DNA from: a virus
IMG/VR virus record: IMGVR_UViG_3300042731_007310
Span: 1-64,000 of that record
DNA: 64,000 bases
Strand: one strand, 5' to 3'
The notes under the pieces are model-generated. The model made no database searches and had not been told where the DNA came from. It was given only the letters and a program-made list of their open reading frames with translations. Made by a program: the position numbers and the translations under genes. Of this stretch, positions 1-7,245 are shown one piece after another. The first letter of the stretch is position 1, and each line of letters begins with the position of its first letter.

Positions 1-191
1 TAGAAACGTGTAAGTGGCCGTCAACTACATTGGTAGCGGTTGATAGAGACGTTCTTAGGCGTGTAACCAACATTCATGTTCAAAATGGAAAAGGGAACAC
101 CATAGTTGTTCCGGTTTCAGATAGTGTAATAGAAAAAGATGGTATTTTCGATTTTGATTTTCCGCATTATGAATCAGTGACACATGTCTAA
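1..191 (+). CDS. 3' end of an unidentified gene (5' truncated by the window)
   Basis: An open frame runs in from the window edge (codons begin at base 3) and stops at TAA 189-191, giving the last 62 residues of a protein. The tail contains an acidic-aromatic patch (IFDFDFPHYE) and no motif that identifies it. Its stop overlaps the ATG of the next gene at 184 by eight bases, so the two are probably translationally coupled. Function unknown. Confidence 0.6.
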   Translation, partial: ETCKWPSTTLVAVDRDVLRRVTNIHVQNGKGNTIVVPVSDSVIEKDGIFDFDFPHYESVTHV

Positions 192-732
192 ATTAGATGA
201 CATAAGAGAACAGTTGAAACGGCCATTGATATTTACTCCTAATGAGCCGATATCACGAGATCTATTGATACAGATATCAAACGATCTAGCTATTTCTGTT
301 GGTATGGATCCGGATTACTTCATAGAACTATTTGAAGATATGAGTGGTTCAGCTATTCCGGGTTCACCAGAAGAAGCGCTTAGGTCCGTGATGAAGGTAA
401 TAGGATCGTATTTGTATGGTTGTGCTGTGAAGCCAGATGTAATTAGGTATGTTTCTTTTTGTGTACCAGGATCTATATTTGGTGGTCAATTGCAATCATC
501 CATTTGTGACTTTGCTGTATTAGAAGCGCAATGGCCAAGGGGAACTAGGGTTGTGATGGGTCCTAATCCGGAATTGAATTTTGAAGATCAGAGAGCTTAT
601 ATATTGAAGCCAGACAAAAACGTTTTTCTGATTCCATACTACGGTAGTGCACTGTGGAAACATATTGATGAAAAAAATAAGGTTATAATGTTTGAAGACG
701 ATGATGATGGTATGGATGAAATTCCTTTTTAG
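184..732 (+). CDS. Unknown 182-aa protein with an SSB-like acidic C-terminal tip
   Basis: The body (about residues 1-165) matches no family I recognise. It ends in a run of Asp/Glu followed by G-M-D-E-I-P-F. This closely resembles the conserved tip of bacterial single-stranded DNA-binding proteins (D-D-D-I-P-F), which docks SSB onto PriA, RecQ, ExoI and other replication and repair proteins. The N-terminus (M-S-K-L-D-D-I-R) is a weak match to the module that opens the neighbouring small genes. It could be a divergent phage SSB or a protein that copies the tip to recruit host repair enzymes. The tail is seen directly; the role is inference. Confidence 0.7.
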   Translation: MSKLDDIREQLKRPLIFTPNEPISRDLLIQISNDLAISVGMDPDYFIELFEDMSGSAIPGSPEEALRSVMKVIGSYLYGCAVKPDVIRYVSFCVPGSIFGGQLQSSICDFAVLEAQWPRGTRVVMGPNPELNFEDQRAYILKPDKNVFLIPYYGSALWKHIDEKNKVIMFEDDDDGMDEIPF

Positions 733-739
733 GTGAGTT

Positions 740-1183
740 ATGAATTTAGACGATCTGAGAAAGAAAGCACGTGGTGGTGACTTAGAACCTGAACCAGATA
801 AGCCGTGTGATTTTGAAGGTTGTGATAATTTCGCTACCTATAGAGACGAAGAAGGTCATTGGTGTCACACTCATAGAATAAAAATGATAAGAGAGACAGT
901 TAGTATGGATCCTACTGGTGGTAGTTTTGGTGGATCGGCTGCAACTGTGTTGTATACTGGTTCGTTTGCTGCTACTTGTGCTGTTTCGCCATCAATATTA
1001 TATACACCACCGTCTTCAGGTTCAGCGCTTCCACCATTAGCACCTATTCCACCAGTGTTGTCTTCAATTGAAGAAGACAAAGAAGAACCTAGTATAGTAA
1101 AGATATTGAGGAAAGCTAGATTATTTGGTAAAGGTTTTGTTGAGGGGTTGATCGAAGATGAATCTGAAGGAACTAAGAAATAA
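740..1183 (+). CDS. Small zinc-finger protein with shared N-terminal module
   Basis: A 147-aa protein in three parts. Residues 1-14 (MNLDDLRKKARGGD) are the module shared with the downstream neighbours. Residues 23-47 hold a C-x4-C...C-x2-H cluster (CDFEGC then WCHTH) typical of a small zinc knuckle. Residues 60-115 are rich in Gly, Ser and Pro and probably unstructured, and a basic-acidic tail follows. GGTG lies just before the ATG. Its 3' end overlaps the next gene by 26 bases. Probably a nucleic-acid or protein-binding adaptor; the function is not known. Confidence 0.75.
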   Translation: MNLDDLRKKARGGDLEPEPDKPCDFEGCDNFATYRDEEGHWCHTHRIKMIRETVSMDPTGGSFGGSAATVLYTGSFAATCAVSPSILYTPPSSGSALPPLAPIPPVLSSIEEDKEEPSIVKILRKARLFGKGFVEGLIEDESEGTKK

Positions 1184-1376
1184 GGCGCGTAAAGGAATCG
1201 AACCCGAAAGGGATTGTAATAGTCCTTTGCTACCACAGAAAACGTTTTTTGGAATTGACTTCGGTGTAGTTGACTCGATTGCTTTTGTTTCTAAAAATAG
1301 AGACGCGGCTGATATAACACTAAGAGAATTCAAAAGACTGATGGGTATAGACTGGAATATACATGAAACTAGATGA
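1158..1376 (+). CDS. Small protein with shared N-terminal module
   Basis: A 72-aa protein opening with MNLKELRNKARKGIEPERD, a full copy of the local module. The nucleotide stretch AAATAAGGCGCGTAAAGG is nearly identical to that in the gene starting at 1669, which points to recent duplication of the 5' end. The rest (residues 25-72) has no recognisable domain and lacks the cysteines of its neighbours. It overlaps the upstream gene by 26 bases and the downstream one by 14. Function unknown. Confidence 0.65.
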   Translation: MNLKELRNKARKGIEPERDCNSPLLPQKTFFGIDFGVVDSIAFVSKNRDAADITLREFKRLMGIDWNIHETR

Positions 1377-1665
1377 TATAAGGCTAGTTCTGTCTAGTAA
1401 GAATGGTGTAGATAGATTCGAAAAGAAGAAGGAGAAATCACCTGTCTTAGACGAAGAACTTTGCAATCATCCCGGATGTTTTGAAAAAGGAATCGTGCCT
1501 GATGGCGGTATTCTGTATTGTAAAGAACACCATTTCAAGTGTGATGTGTGGTCAAGCTATGGTGAACACGCGTGTAAAAATAGGGTAGCTGAATTAGGTG
1601 ATGTATGTGAATTGTGCAAGGGTAAGGGACATACAAAAAGAATTCGACGCGGTAGAAGGTGGTAG
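1363..1665 (+). CDS. Small double zinc-finger protein
   Basis: A 100-aa protein. The N-terminus (MKLDDIRLVLSSKNG) is a partial version of the shared module. Two cysteine clusters follow: C-x4-C...YC-x2-H at about residues 36-57, and C...C...C-x2-C at about residues 60-85. The C-terminus is strongly basic (KRIRRGRRW). The first cluster is the same knuckle as in the genes at 740 and 3078. A zinc-dependent nucleic-acid-binding protein is likely but not proven. It overlaps the upstream gene by 14 bases. Confidence 0.7.
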   Translation: MKLDDIRLVLSSKNGVDRFEKKKEKSPVLDEELCNHPGCFEKGIVPDGGILYCKEHHFKCDVWSSYGEHACKNRVAELGDVCELCKGKGHTKRIRRGRRW

Positions 1666-1668
1666 AAT

Positions 1669-1944
1669 ATGAACCTGTCAGATCTAAGGAATAAGGCGCG
1701 TAAAGGGATCAAGGCACCTAAACGTAAGCGTAGAAGGCGTGATACACCTATAACACCTATAGTTACTATAAAGCCTATTGATGTTATGAATACAATTATG
1801 TCTAATGCGCCTAAATCCGATGACGTTGCTAAAGCTATGGACGCATTATCTAGGGTTGGTAGATTGTCACAAGAACAGTTGGACAAATTTGTTCAGCTAA
1901 TGTTTGATCCTTCCGTTATAAAAAATAAGGAGAAAAGAAAATGA
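1669..1944 (+). CDS. Basic protein with shared N-terminal module
   Basis: A 91-aa protein. Residues 1-15 (MNLSDLRNKARKGIK) are a textbook copy of the local module, followed by a very basic stretch (APKRKRRRRD) and a helical acidic-amphipathic second half (about residues 45-90). The basic tail directly after the module closely matches the 24-residue product at 5667. It overlaps the next gene by an ATGA junction. The likely role is binding nucleic acid or a phage or host complex. No enzyme motif was seen. Confidence 0.7.
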   Translation: MNLSDLRNKARKGIKAPKRKRRRRDTPITPIVTIKPIDVMNTIMSNAPKSDDVAKAMDALSRVGRLSQEQLDKFVQLMFDPSVIKNKEKRK

Positions 1945-2168
1945 GAAGAAGAACTATATGGATCTTAGCCAAACCTGGTGAAACACGTTTTTTTTGTCAA
2001 CCGCGTGAATACTCTCAAGAGTGGTTGGATATCCAAAGAAAAGACGGTTACGAATTATTCGAAGTAACCATCACTCTACCGGAACGTTATGATAGCAAGG
2101 CTGAAAAGGCATATGTAAGAAGGGTAAAGGAGATAATAGATGGAAGCCAAGGGACTTCGACTAAGTAA
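1941..2168 (+). CDS. Hypothetical small protein
   Basis: A 75-aa protein starting at the ATGA overlap with its upstream neighbour and preceded by AGGAG. It lacks the shared N-terminal module and cysteines. It has mixed beta and alpha character and resembles no family I know. Its last 29 bases overlap the start of the sigma factor gene, so the two are probably co-translated. Function unknown. Confidence 0.65.
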   Translation: MRRRTIWILAKPGETRFFCQPREYSQEWLDIQRKDGYELFEVTITLPERYDSKAEKAYVRRVKEIIDGSQGTSTK

Positions 2169-3081
2169 GAAGGTTCAGAAAGAAAAGTTGTTGAGAATAA
2201 GGGAGATTGAAAGGGATTTATATAATCTATTCTTCAATCATTCAGTCAAGGAAGATCTACCCGATGAGAGTTGTGATCATGTAAATGATTTCTTCTCTGA
2301 AAATGCCAATATTCTATCTAAACATATTCACAGGTTGATTGAAGAATGGAGATCGTTGAAGGGTGAAATTCTTCTATCGAATATTGGCATTATAGTAAAG
2401 GCCGTTAGTAGGTGGTCTATTCCGTCTACTTCAACTTATGACGATTTGCTACAAGAAGGTATAATAGCCGGTATGAAGTCGGTAGATAGATTCAATCCTA
2501 AATTAGGTTACGCGATTACTACCTATATGAGTAAATGTGTTTTTTATTCTATGTATCGTATTTTCTATGCTCACTCAAAGATAGTAAAGGAACCGGCTTA
2601 CTTGAGAGTTGTTAGGTGTGCCGATAACAAACAGACAAGAAAAAACGGAGGTAAACAGATTGATGAAAAACATCTTTCAGAAATAAGTGGTTTCAGAAAA
2701 ACGGCGATCAAAATTGCAAGAAATGAAGTTAGAGTGATATCGATAGAAGCGTTTAATAAATCAGCCGGATCTGATAGAAATTCTGGTGTTTCACTAATTA
2801 TACAAAGAGCCCTTACATATGAAGGTGAATCACAAGAAGAAGCTGTTTCAAATTCTCAATTGAAGAAATTCGCAATGGATTCTTTGAAGGTACTCAATAG
2901 GAGAGAGAAAGTAGTAATGATCAAGAGATACGGATTATTAGATTATAAACCATTGACGCTAAGAGAGATCGGTAAAGACTTAGGAGTATCCCGGGAAAGA
3001 GTACGTCAAATAGAAAATGATGCGCTATTCAAGTTGAGAAGAAAATTAAAACAACAGGATGTATTCGAGGTTATCAGGTGA
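2140..3081 (+). CDS. Phage RNA polymerase sigma factor (sigma-70 family)
   Basis: A 313-aa protein that should direct host RNA polymerase to phage promoters. Region 2 lies at about residues 100-165 (DDLLQEGIIAGMKSVDRFNP then a Y-rich stretch corresponding to the -10-melting helix). Region 4 lies at about 245-310, with REKVVMIKRYGL followed by a clear helix-turn-helix (TLREIGKDLGVSRERVRQIE) that reads the -35 element. Region 1.1 is absent, as in alternative factors. The ATG is set by AAGGAG eight bases upstream. It sits among the small zinc-finger genes and may control the late virion module. The family assignment is strong; the target promoters are unknown. Confidence 0.93.
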   Translation: MEAKGLRLSKKVQKEKLLRIREIERDLYNLFFNHSVKEDLPDESCDHVNDFFSENANILSKHIHRLIEEWRSLKGEILLSNIGIIVKAVSRWSIPSTSTYDDLLQEGIIAGMKSVDRFNPKLGYAITTYMSKCVFYSMYRIFYAHSKIVKEPAYLRVVRCADNKQTRKNGGKQIDEKHLSEISGFRKTAIKIARNEVRVISIEAFNKSAGSDRNSGVSLIIQRALTYEGESQEEAVSNSQLKKFAMDSLKVLNRREKVVMIKRYGLLDYKPLTLREIGKDLGVSRERVRQIENDALFKLRRKLKQQDVFEVIR

Positions 3082-3311
3082 AATTGGAAGATCTAAGAAA
3101 TAAGGTCAAGAATGGCTTCAAGACTAGGCGTACATGTGGTGTCACGTTTTGTAGTAAATATTCGACTACAAATGGGTATTGCAAAGATCATATTTACGAG
3201 TGTAGAACAAGGGGGTGTAGTAATCGGGTTAGTCGTTTGAATGCAAAGTGCAGTGTGTGTTCTAGGCGAGACAATCAGATTAGACTGAAGGAAATAAAGA
3301 AGGTAAGATGA
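3078..3311 (+). CDS. Small zinc-finger protein with shared N-terminal module
   Basis: A 77-aa protein. The start is GTG at the GTGA overlap with the sigma factor stop, with GAGG upstream. The module (MKLEDLRNKVKNGFK) is followed by C-x4-C...YC-x2-H (about residues 20-39), a second C-x4-C, a C-x2-C pair (about residues 43-60) and a basic tail. The layout is the same as in the gene at 1363, so the two are paralogues. Probably nucleic-acid or protein binding. Coupling to the sigma factor hints at co-expression. Confidence 0.7.
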   Translation: MKLEDLRNKVKNGFKTRRTCGVTFCSKYSTTNGYCKDHIYECRTRGCSNRVSRLNAKCSVCSRRDNQIRLKEIKKVR

Positions 3312-3553
3312 AGCTCTCCGATCTTCGAAAAAGGGCCGTGAAGGGGATAAAACGGCCTTCTATGACTCGTAAACAGGAACAACGTGTCAAGAATGGTGGT
3401 AAATGGAAGATTGTTTCTGTTGACAGTTTGAAGGGTCCTATCAAGGGACAAGTAATTGATAGAATTGACTTCCAGATAGTAGACGATGTACTAGATGAAG
3501 GTGATCTTTCGCGTGATGAAAGAAGAGATCTTCTTACATGGTACGGTGATTGA
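3308..3553 (+). CDS. Small protein with shared N-terminal module
   Basis: An 81-aa protein beginning at an ATGA overlap. The module (MKLSDLRKRAVKGIKRP) shares the first 17 bases of its coding sequence with the copy at 5667. The rest has a basic middle and an acidic C-terminal part (about residues 50-81, DDVLDEGDLSRDERRD). There are no cysteines. Function unknown. It ends the first run of coupled module genes. Confidence 0.7.
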   Translation: MKLSDLRKRAVKGIKRPSMTRKQEQRVKNGGKWKIVSVDSLKGPIKGQVIDRIDFQIVDDVLDEGDLSRDERRDLLTWYGD

Positions 3554-3827
3554 ATTCGAGGATAACGACGGTTTTTTGTTATTCTGAATGGGTAAAAAAT
3601 AATAAAAAAAAGCTTGCAAGTTGAAGCGAAAGCGCTAGATGGTCCACGGGTCAGGGAGGATCTGTCTTTTTTCATTCTTACATGATGTGATAACCGGATA
3701 TTGGTGGTATAAACGGTTACTAAAAACGTTTTTCTTCATAAAATAATGAAAATAAACCTTGAAAGTTGAAGCGAAGTAACGTATATTTATTCTTATGGAC
3801 GCAACAACAATAAAGGGAGAAACGAAG
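3554..3827 (+). other. Intergenic region with promoter elements
   Basis: No gene is convincing here. The region contains a degenerate copy of the recurring promoter (TTGCAA at 3614 followed by GTTGAAGCGA) and a small TAACCG/CGGTTA inverted repeat (3691-3719). It also holds an AAAACGTTTTT palindrome near 3723 and the strong promoter listed next. Confidence 0.6.
3759..3787 (+). promoter_or_regulatory. Sigma-70-like promoter, copy 1 of a recurring element
   Basis: TTGAAA (3759-3764), a 17-base spacer and TATATT (3782-3787), with an A/T-rich stretch upstream that could act as an UP element. The spacer carries GTTGAAGCGAAGTAACG, identical to the promoter at 4472. It drives the gene at 3828. Confidence 0.8.
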
Positions 3828-4115
3828 ATGGCAACAATAAAAGAAATCTACCAAATCGGACTTGAAGCGGCTGCAAAGCTTGATTCTTGGGTTTTCACAG
3901 GAATAGTGGTTGACGGAACAACGGAAGCTTGCGAAAAGGCGATCGCGATTGCTAGTGAGATTCTACCTGGTATCGCGCTAAGTGAGACCTTGACGCTAGC
4001 TGAAGCCTTTCTTGAAAAGAATGAAGCGATTGTTCCGGTTCCGGGTGAAACCAAGTGTTTATTCGAATCAGTCAAGACCGAATATGCTCATTTCGTATTA
4101 GGTGGTAAGAATTAA
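3828..4115 (+). CDS. Hypothetical protein behind recurring promoter
   Basis: A 95-aa predicted helical, mildly acidic protein with no family I recognise. I chose ATG 3828 because AAGGGAG lies at a good distance upstream. An in-frame ATG at 3795 would add 11 residues (MDATTIKGETK) but sits seven bases after the -10 box, so it could only be used on a leaderless transcript. The leader and Shine-Dalgarno region match those of the genes at 4538 and 14272, so these three are a co-regulated set. Confidence 0.7.
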   Translation: MATIKEIYQIGLEAAAKLDSWVFTGIVVDGTTEACEKAIAIASEILPGIALSETLTLAEAFLEKNEAIVPVPGETKCLFESVKTEYAHFVLGGKN

Positions 4116-4152
4116 AACTCATTTGACCTACATGGTCAGAAAGGCCCGTTCA

Positions 4153-4383
4153 ATGTCTAAACCTATCGTAAACAATCCGTCTCTCAAGGGTCAACTTGCT
4201 AGCCGAAAGCGTCTTTTCGGACCTTGGAGCCGTTACGCTGTAGCAGCGGTTCACACCAGATTCGAAAATGTAGTTTGGATGGTTTGGGATTCAGAAACCA
4301 TCGATCTGGAAACGGATCTGATCGATATAATCCGTATCGCTGATACGGAAGAAAAGGCCGTAGAAGGCCTTCCGTTGTCATAG
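4153..4383 (+). CDS. Hypothetical small protein
   Basis: A 76-aa protein. ATG 4153 is preferred because GAAAGG lies eight bases upstream. The frame also reaches back to GTG 4102, which would overlap the previous gene by 14 bases. The sequence is mixed alpha/beta with a Trp-rich centre (VVWMVWDSE) and matches no known family. A strong terminator follows at 4408, so the transcription unit from promoter 3759 ends here. Confidence 0.6.
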   Translation: MSKPIVNNPSLKGQLASRKRLFGPWSRYAVAAVHTRFENVVWMVWDSETIDLETDLIDIIRIADTEEKAVEGLPLS

Positions 4384-4407
4384 CCCTAACGTTGTGTCGT
4401 TTTGAAG

Positions 4408-4436
4408 AAGGCCGTTTTAGAACGGCCTTTTTCTTT
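4408..4436 (+). terminator. Rho-independent terminator
   Basis: A perfect 9-bp stem AAGGCCGTT/AACGGCCTT with a TTAG loop, followed by a T-rich run. A near copy lies at 5081. Confidence 0.9.
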
Positions 4437-4471
4437 GTTTACGTATAGATACAAAATAATGAAAAAAAATG

Positions 4472-4500
4472 TTGCAAGTTGAAGCGAAGTAACGTATATT
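4472..4500 (+). promoter_or_regulatory. Sigma-70-like promoter, copy 2 of a recurring element
   Basis: TTGCAA (4472-4477), a 17-base spacer identical to that at 3765-3781 and TATATT (4495-4500). An A-rich stretch lies upstream. Confidence 0.82.
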
Positions 4501-4537
4501 GATAATTATGACGACAACGACAAAAGGAGAAACGACG

Positions 4538-4705
4538 ATGAAGAAAGCTACTGTCAAATTGGATCTTGGAAACAATGAAGAAATCAGTCAAGGCGTAAAC
4601 AAGAATTCTGATGGTACTTACACTGCTATGACCTTCACTAAGTCGAAAACCTTCAAGACTCGAAACGGCGCTATCCGTTGGTTATCACGTCAACTATCAA
4701 AGTAA
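4538..4705 (+). CDS. Hypothetical 55-aa protein
   Basis: A short basic protein (MKKATVKLDL...) predicted to form a strand pair and a C-terminal helix (GAIRWLSRQLSK). ATG 4538 has AAAGGAG upstream. An in-frame ATG at 4508 lies seven bases after the -10 box and would add 10 residues (MTTTTKGETT). It is probably a small regulator or inhibitor expressed early, but there is no family match. Confidence 0.65.
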   Translation: MKKATVKLDLGNNEEISQGVNKNSDGTYTAMTFTKSKTFKTRNGAIRWLSRQLSK

Positions 4706-4718
4706 AGGAGAAACGACG

Positions 4719-5057
4719 ATGAAAAAGACTCATGACGGTTTAGATGTATATCCAGTTGGTTCGAAACTACCATGGACTGCTAAAGGCTGGACACAATGTA
4801 GGCTCTTTGATGGCGCTTGCCTTACTTGGATTGATGAGAAGGACATTGACACCTACAAAGAACACCTAAATAAAATAGATGAAGCTCTCAAGCTCATCAC
4901 TACGAAAAAAGGCGGAATTGCGGCAATGAAGGGTTTAGGCCTTTCTCTAATCGGTTGTGACAAGTTGAAGGATATGAAACTACGTATCCGGAATAACATA
5001 GTTGAGAGATCTTGGCCGTTGATCGAAGTAGATGACGCTGTGAGCGCTTCCAACTGA
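4719..5057 (+). CDS. Hypothetical protein
   Basis: A 112-aa protein with the same ribosome-binding cassette as its upstream neighbour (AAAGGAGAAACGACG then ATG). The N-terminal half is Trp-rich (LPWTAKGWTQC, LTWIDE) and the C-terminal half is helical and charged. Thirteen bases separate it from the previous gene, and a terminator follows at 5081. Function unknown. Confidence 0.7.
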   Translation: MKKTHDGLDVYPVGSKLPWTAKGWTQCRLFDGACLTWIDEKDIDTYKEHLNKIDEALKLITTKKGGIAAMKGLGLSLIGCDKLKDMKLRIRNNIVERSWPLIEVDDAVSASN

Positions 5058-5080
5058 AAATAGACCTCATAGGTCAAGAG

Positions 5081-5112
5081 AAAAAAGGCCGTCTTAGAAC
5101 GGCCTTTTCTTT
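5081..5112 (+). terminator. Rho-independent terminator
   Basis: A stem AAGGCCGT(C)/(A)ACGGCCTT with a TTAG-type loop, flanked by an A-run and a T-run, so it may work in both directions. It is nearly identical to the terminator at 4408. Confidence 0.88.
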
Positions 5113-5157
5113 GCCTAAAAACCATCGATCACCGAAGAAAGGCGGTAAATAGAAAGT

Positions 5158-5670
5158 ATGAAACTTGACGATCTTCGAAAAGAAGCAATTTCAGGTATTG
5201 ATCCTTATCACAAGTGGGATAAACGGCCGTTACTAACGAAAAAAGGCATATTGGCTAGTAGTCCGGACTTCGACTATTCATTTATTCTTCAACGTTGTGA
5301 ATGTGGGAGTGTGATCGGAGTGAAATTAGGTTCTTCGATATGTCCGGTATGTGGGAAAGATCAAAATTCGATCATAAGTTCAAAAGTTGTTTTCGACATG
5401 TCGAAAATTAGGGTATTAGACGATTCAATGAGGAAAATAGGCGCTAAAATGGCTAGAATACGCGAACTGGCTAAAGCTGTTAGAACCACCTATGACTTTC
5501 ATAAGGTGGTTGAGAATGCCAGTTTAGGCCTTCCACCAAAACACTTCAATTCACGTTGTGATCGTTATTATCCGTTATTTGATCCGACTGATGCTAGAAT
5601 AGCCGATCTTCAAAAGTACGCTTATCCGCATAGGATCATTTTACCTGATGAATCAAAACGGAAATTATGA
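5158..5670 (+). CDS. Zinc-ribbon protein with shared N-terminal module
   Basis: A 170-aa protein. The module (MKLDDLRKEAISGIDP) is followed at about residues 49-72 by a zinc ribbon with two CxxC-like knuckles (RCECGSVIGV then ICPVCGKDQN) and a helical C-terminal half. The ribbon and the residues after it are paralogous to the next gene's body, so 5158-5670 and 5667-5987 are a tandem duplication. Likely a nucleic-acid-binding adaptor. No catalytic motif was seen. Confidence 0.75.
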   Translation: MKLDDLRKEAISGIDPYHKWDKRPLLTKKGILASSPDFDYSFILQRCECGSVIGVKLGSSICPVCGKDQNSIISSKVVFDMSKIRVLDDSMRKIGAKMARIRELAKAVRTTYDFHKVVENASLGLPPKHFNSRCDRYYPLFDPTDARIADLQKYAYPHRIILPDESKRKL

Positions 5671-5741
5671 AGCTCTCCGATCTCAGAAGAAAAGCCGCTT
5701 CCGGAATCAAGACACCTAAACGCAAGGTCAAGAAAACCTAG
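5667..5741 (+). CDS. 24-aa peptide: the shared module alone, ended by an amber codon
   Basis: It starts at an ATGA overlap with the zinc-ribbon gene. It encodes MKLSDLRRKAASGI plus a basic tail (KTPKRKVKKT) and stops at TAG 5739-5741. The reading frame stays open after the TAG to 5987. The product is thus either a free module peptide or the start of an interrupted larger protein. Confidence 0.55.
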   Translation: MKLSDLRRKAASGIKTPKRKVKKT

Positions 5742-5987
5742 GTTACAAAAGAAGGCCGTGTTTTCATAATTGGCAATCCGTCAAATGGTGATGATCCGGA
5801 TGTGAGAGTTGTGAAGTGTGAGTGCGGAAAGCTGATATCAATAAAGCAAGGTTGCACATTGTGTCCAAAGTGCGGAAAAGATCACAATAACGCAATGAAA
5901 TACACCAAAACACAATTGAAAGCATACAACGAAATAGCGAAACGCCTATTTCGGCTCAATTCAGTCAAAGGTAAAAAGAAGAGGTAA
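5667..5987 (+). pseudogene. Amber-interrupted zinc-ribbon paralogue (possible readthrough gene)
   Basis: If TAG 5739-5741 is read through, the frame gives a 106-residue protein with the same order as the gene at 5158: shared module, linker, zinc ribbon (KCECGKLISI then LCPKCGKDHN) and a basic helix. A GTG at 5802 could restart the ribbon half as a 61-aa protein. The region between 5742 and 5802 has no stop and reads like protein. Possible explanations are a nonsense mutation, readthrough, host amber suppression or a sequencing error. TAG is a normal stop elsewhere in this window. Confidence 0.6.
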
Positions 5988-6040
5988 TACAGCGACGTAT
6001 TCCGCCTATGTAAGGCCGTTTTTCACCTTTTCCTTCTCAG

Positions 6041-6091
6041 TCAAACACTTACCTAGTGATTTATAGTCTTTCAGGTAAGTTTGTGACGGAA
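6041..6091. repeat. Inverted repeat, GACGGAA hairpin family copy 1
   Basis: CACTTACCT (6046-6054) pairs with AGGTAAGT (6073-6080), and TTTGTGACGGAA continues outward. A half copy GAGGTAAGTGTGTGAGCGGA follows at 6098-6117, and another half copy AAGCAAGTGTGTGACGGAAA lies near 6166-6185. Confidence 0.7.
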
Positions 6092-6805
6092 AATACAGAG
6101 GTAAGTGTGTGAGCGGACGTATTTCGCCCGTATGTATAGAAAGAGGATAAATCTATACGAACATAAGCAAGTGTGTGACGGAAATATCTATCTACCAGTA
6201 AAAACACACATCAGAAAACGAGGTAAACAGAAAAAGCCCTTCTACATACGAAAGAGTACTGAGAGACCTAGATAAAGAGGTTAGACTACACTCAACACTA
6301 CACACATATAGGGGATTACGGATACGCTATTTTTCGGATATTGGCACATGTACTCATGTAGTACGAAAGGCTATAGATTTATACGTGAAAACGTTTTTCG
6401 GATATTGTCACACGTAAGGATACGCACACCCAAAATCCCCCCTAAACAAACACCAAATCCCGAATAATGAGTAAGAGTAGATACAGGTAGAATGATGAGA
6501 TAGGTAGGTCTATACTCTATTTCCATATATACGAATGTATGTATATGATATCAGATAGTATTATTGTATAGGATTACAATTCTATATTGATACATTATTG
6601 CAGGATGAAAGAGAGATAGTACAACTCTCATCGTTCCGGATATTAGAGTATTGATGGTATTGTCGGCTATAGGTATAGGCGTAGTCGGCTACAGGAACAG
6701 GTATAGGAAGGCCCCCGCGCGCCCCCCTACGCCACTGCCCTACTTCGCCCACACACCGACCAACCAACCGCTTGAACTCCATAGATTTATGCTTCCGGAC
6801 ATATA

Positions 6806-6875
6806 TCCGTCACACACTTACCTGAACATGATGAATAACCTATACCTAACAATCTTAGGCAAGTGTGTGACGGAA
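6806..6875. repeat. Long inverted repeat, GACGGAA hairpin family copy 2
   Basis: TCCGTCACACACTTACCT pairs with AGGCAAGTGTGTGACGGA over 18 positions with one mismatch, around a loop of about 33 bases. A direct half repeat (TATGTGACGGAAGG) follows at 6881. This is the largest palindrome I see in the window. Confidence 0.8.
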
Positions 6876-7064
6876 GCAACTATGTGACGGAAGGTGTTCA
6901 GTATTGAATGTATGCAATAGGGGGTGGGGTACTATGAGGGCTCCCTTTCGGCGTGGTGGCGGTGTGTTGGCTACACATGGCTGACCCAACAACCGTACGC
7001 TACTCAACGGGCAAAAAAAAATAAAAAAAATATCGATACTTCAATACAGGCGATATTTCGCCTA

Positions 7065-7092
7065 TTGACAGAAACGCGCTATTGTGTATGCT
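7065..7092 (+). promoter_or_regulatory. Sigma-70-like promoter
   Basis: TTGACA (7065-7070), a 16-base spacer and TATGCT (7087-7092). A small AGGCGA/TCGCCT hairpin sits directly upstream of the -35 box and could be an operator. It leads into the gene at 7307 through a roughly 200-base leader that includes another GACGGAA hairpin. Confidence 0.6.
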
Positions 7093-7245
7093 GATACTTG
7101 TGACTGCATTTATTATCATCGCAAACCACGGTTCGGAAGGGGGTGATTCCGATGTTCTAGGCAATCTTTATATAGCAAAAAATATTGATATGGGATACGG
7201 TGCGTACTTGACGTTTGGGTCATTGCGCACTGTATCATTGAATCA

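Noticed and set aside
871-1236. Minus-strand frame opposite the gene at 740
   Set aside because: It is a shadow of the plus-strand gene; no other sign of minus-strand genes exists in the window.
5667-5987. Genome-wide recoding of TAG
   Set aside because: Many genes (for example 184-732, 14272-14574, 33838-34797) end at TAG directly before a new gene, so TAG works as a stop.
6582-6887. Open frames on both strands in the gene-free region
   Set aside because: No ribosome sites, odd composition, and they run through the inverted repeats.
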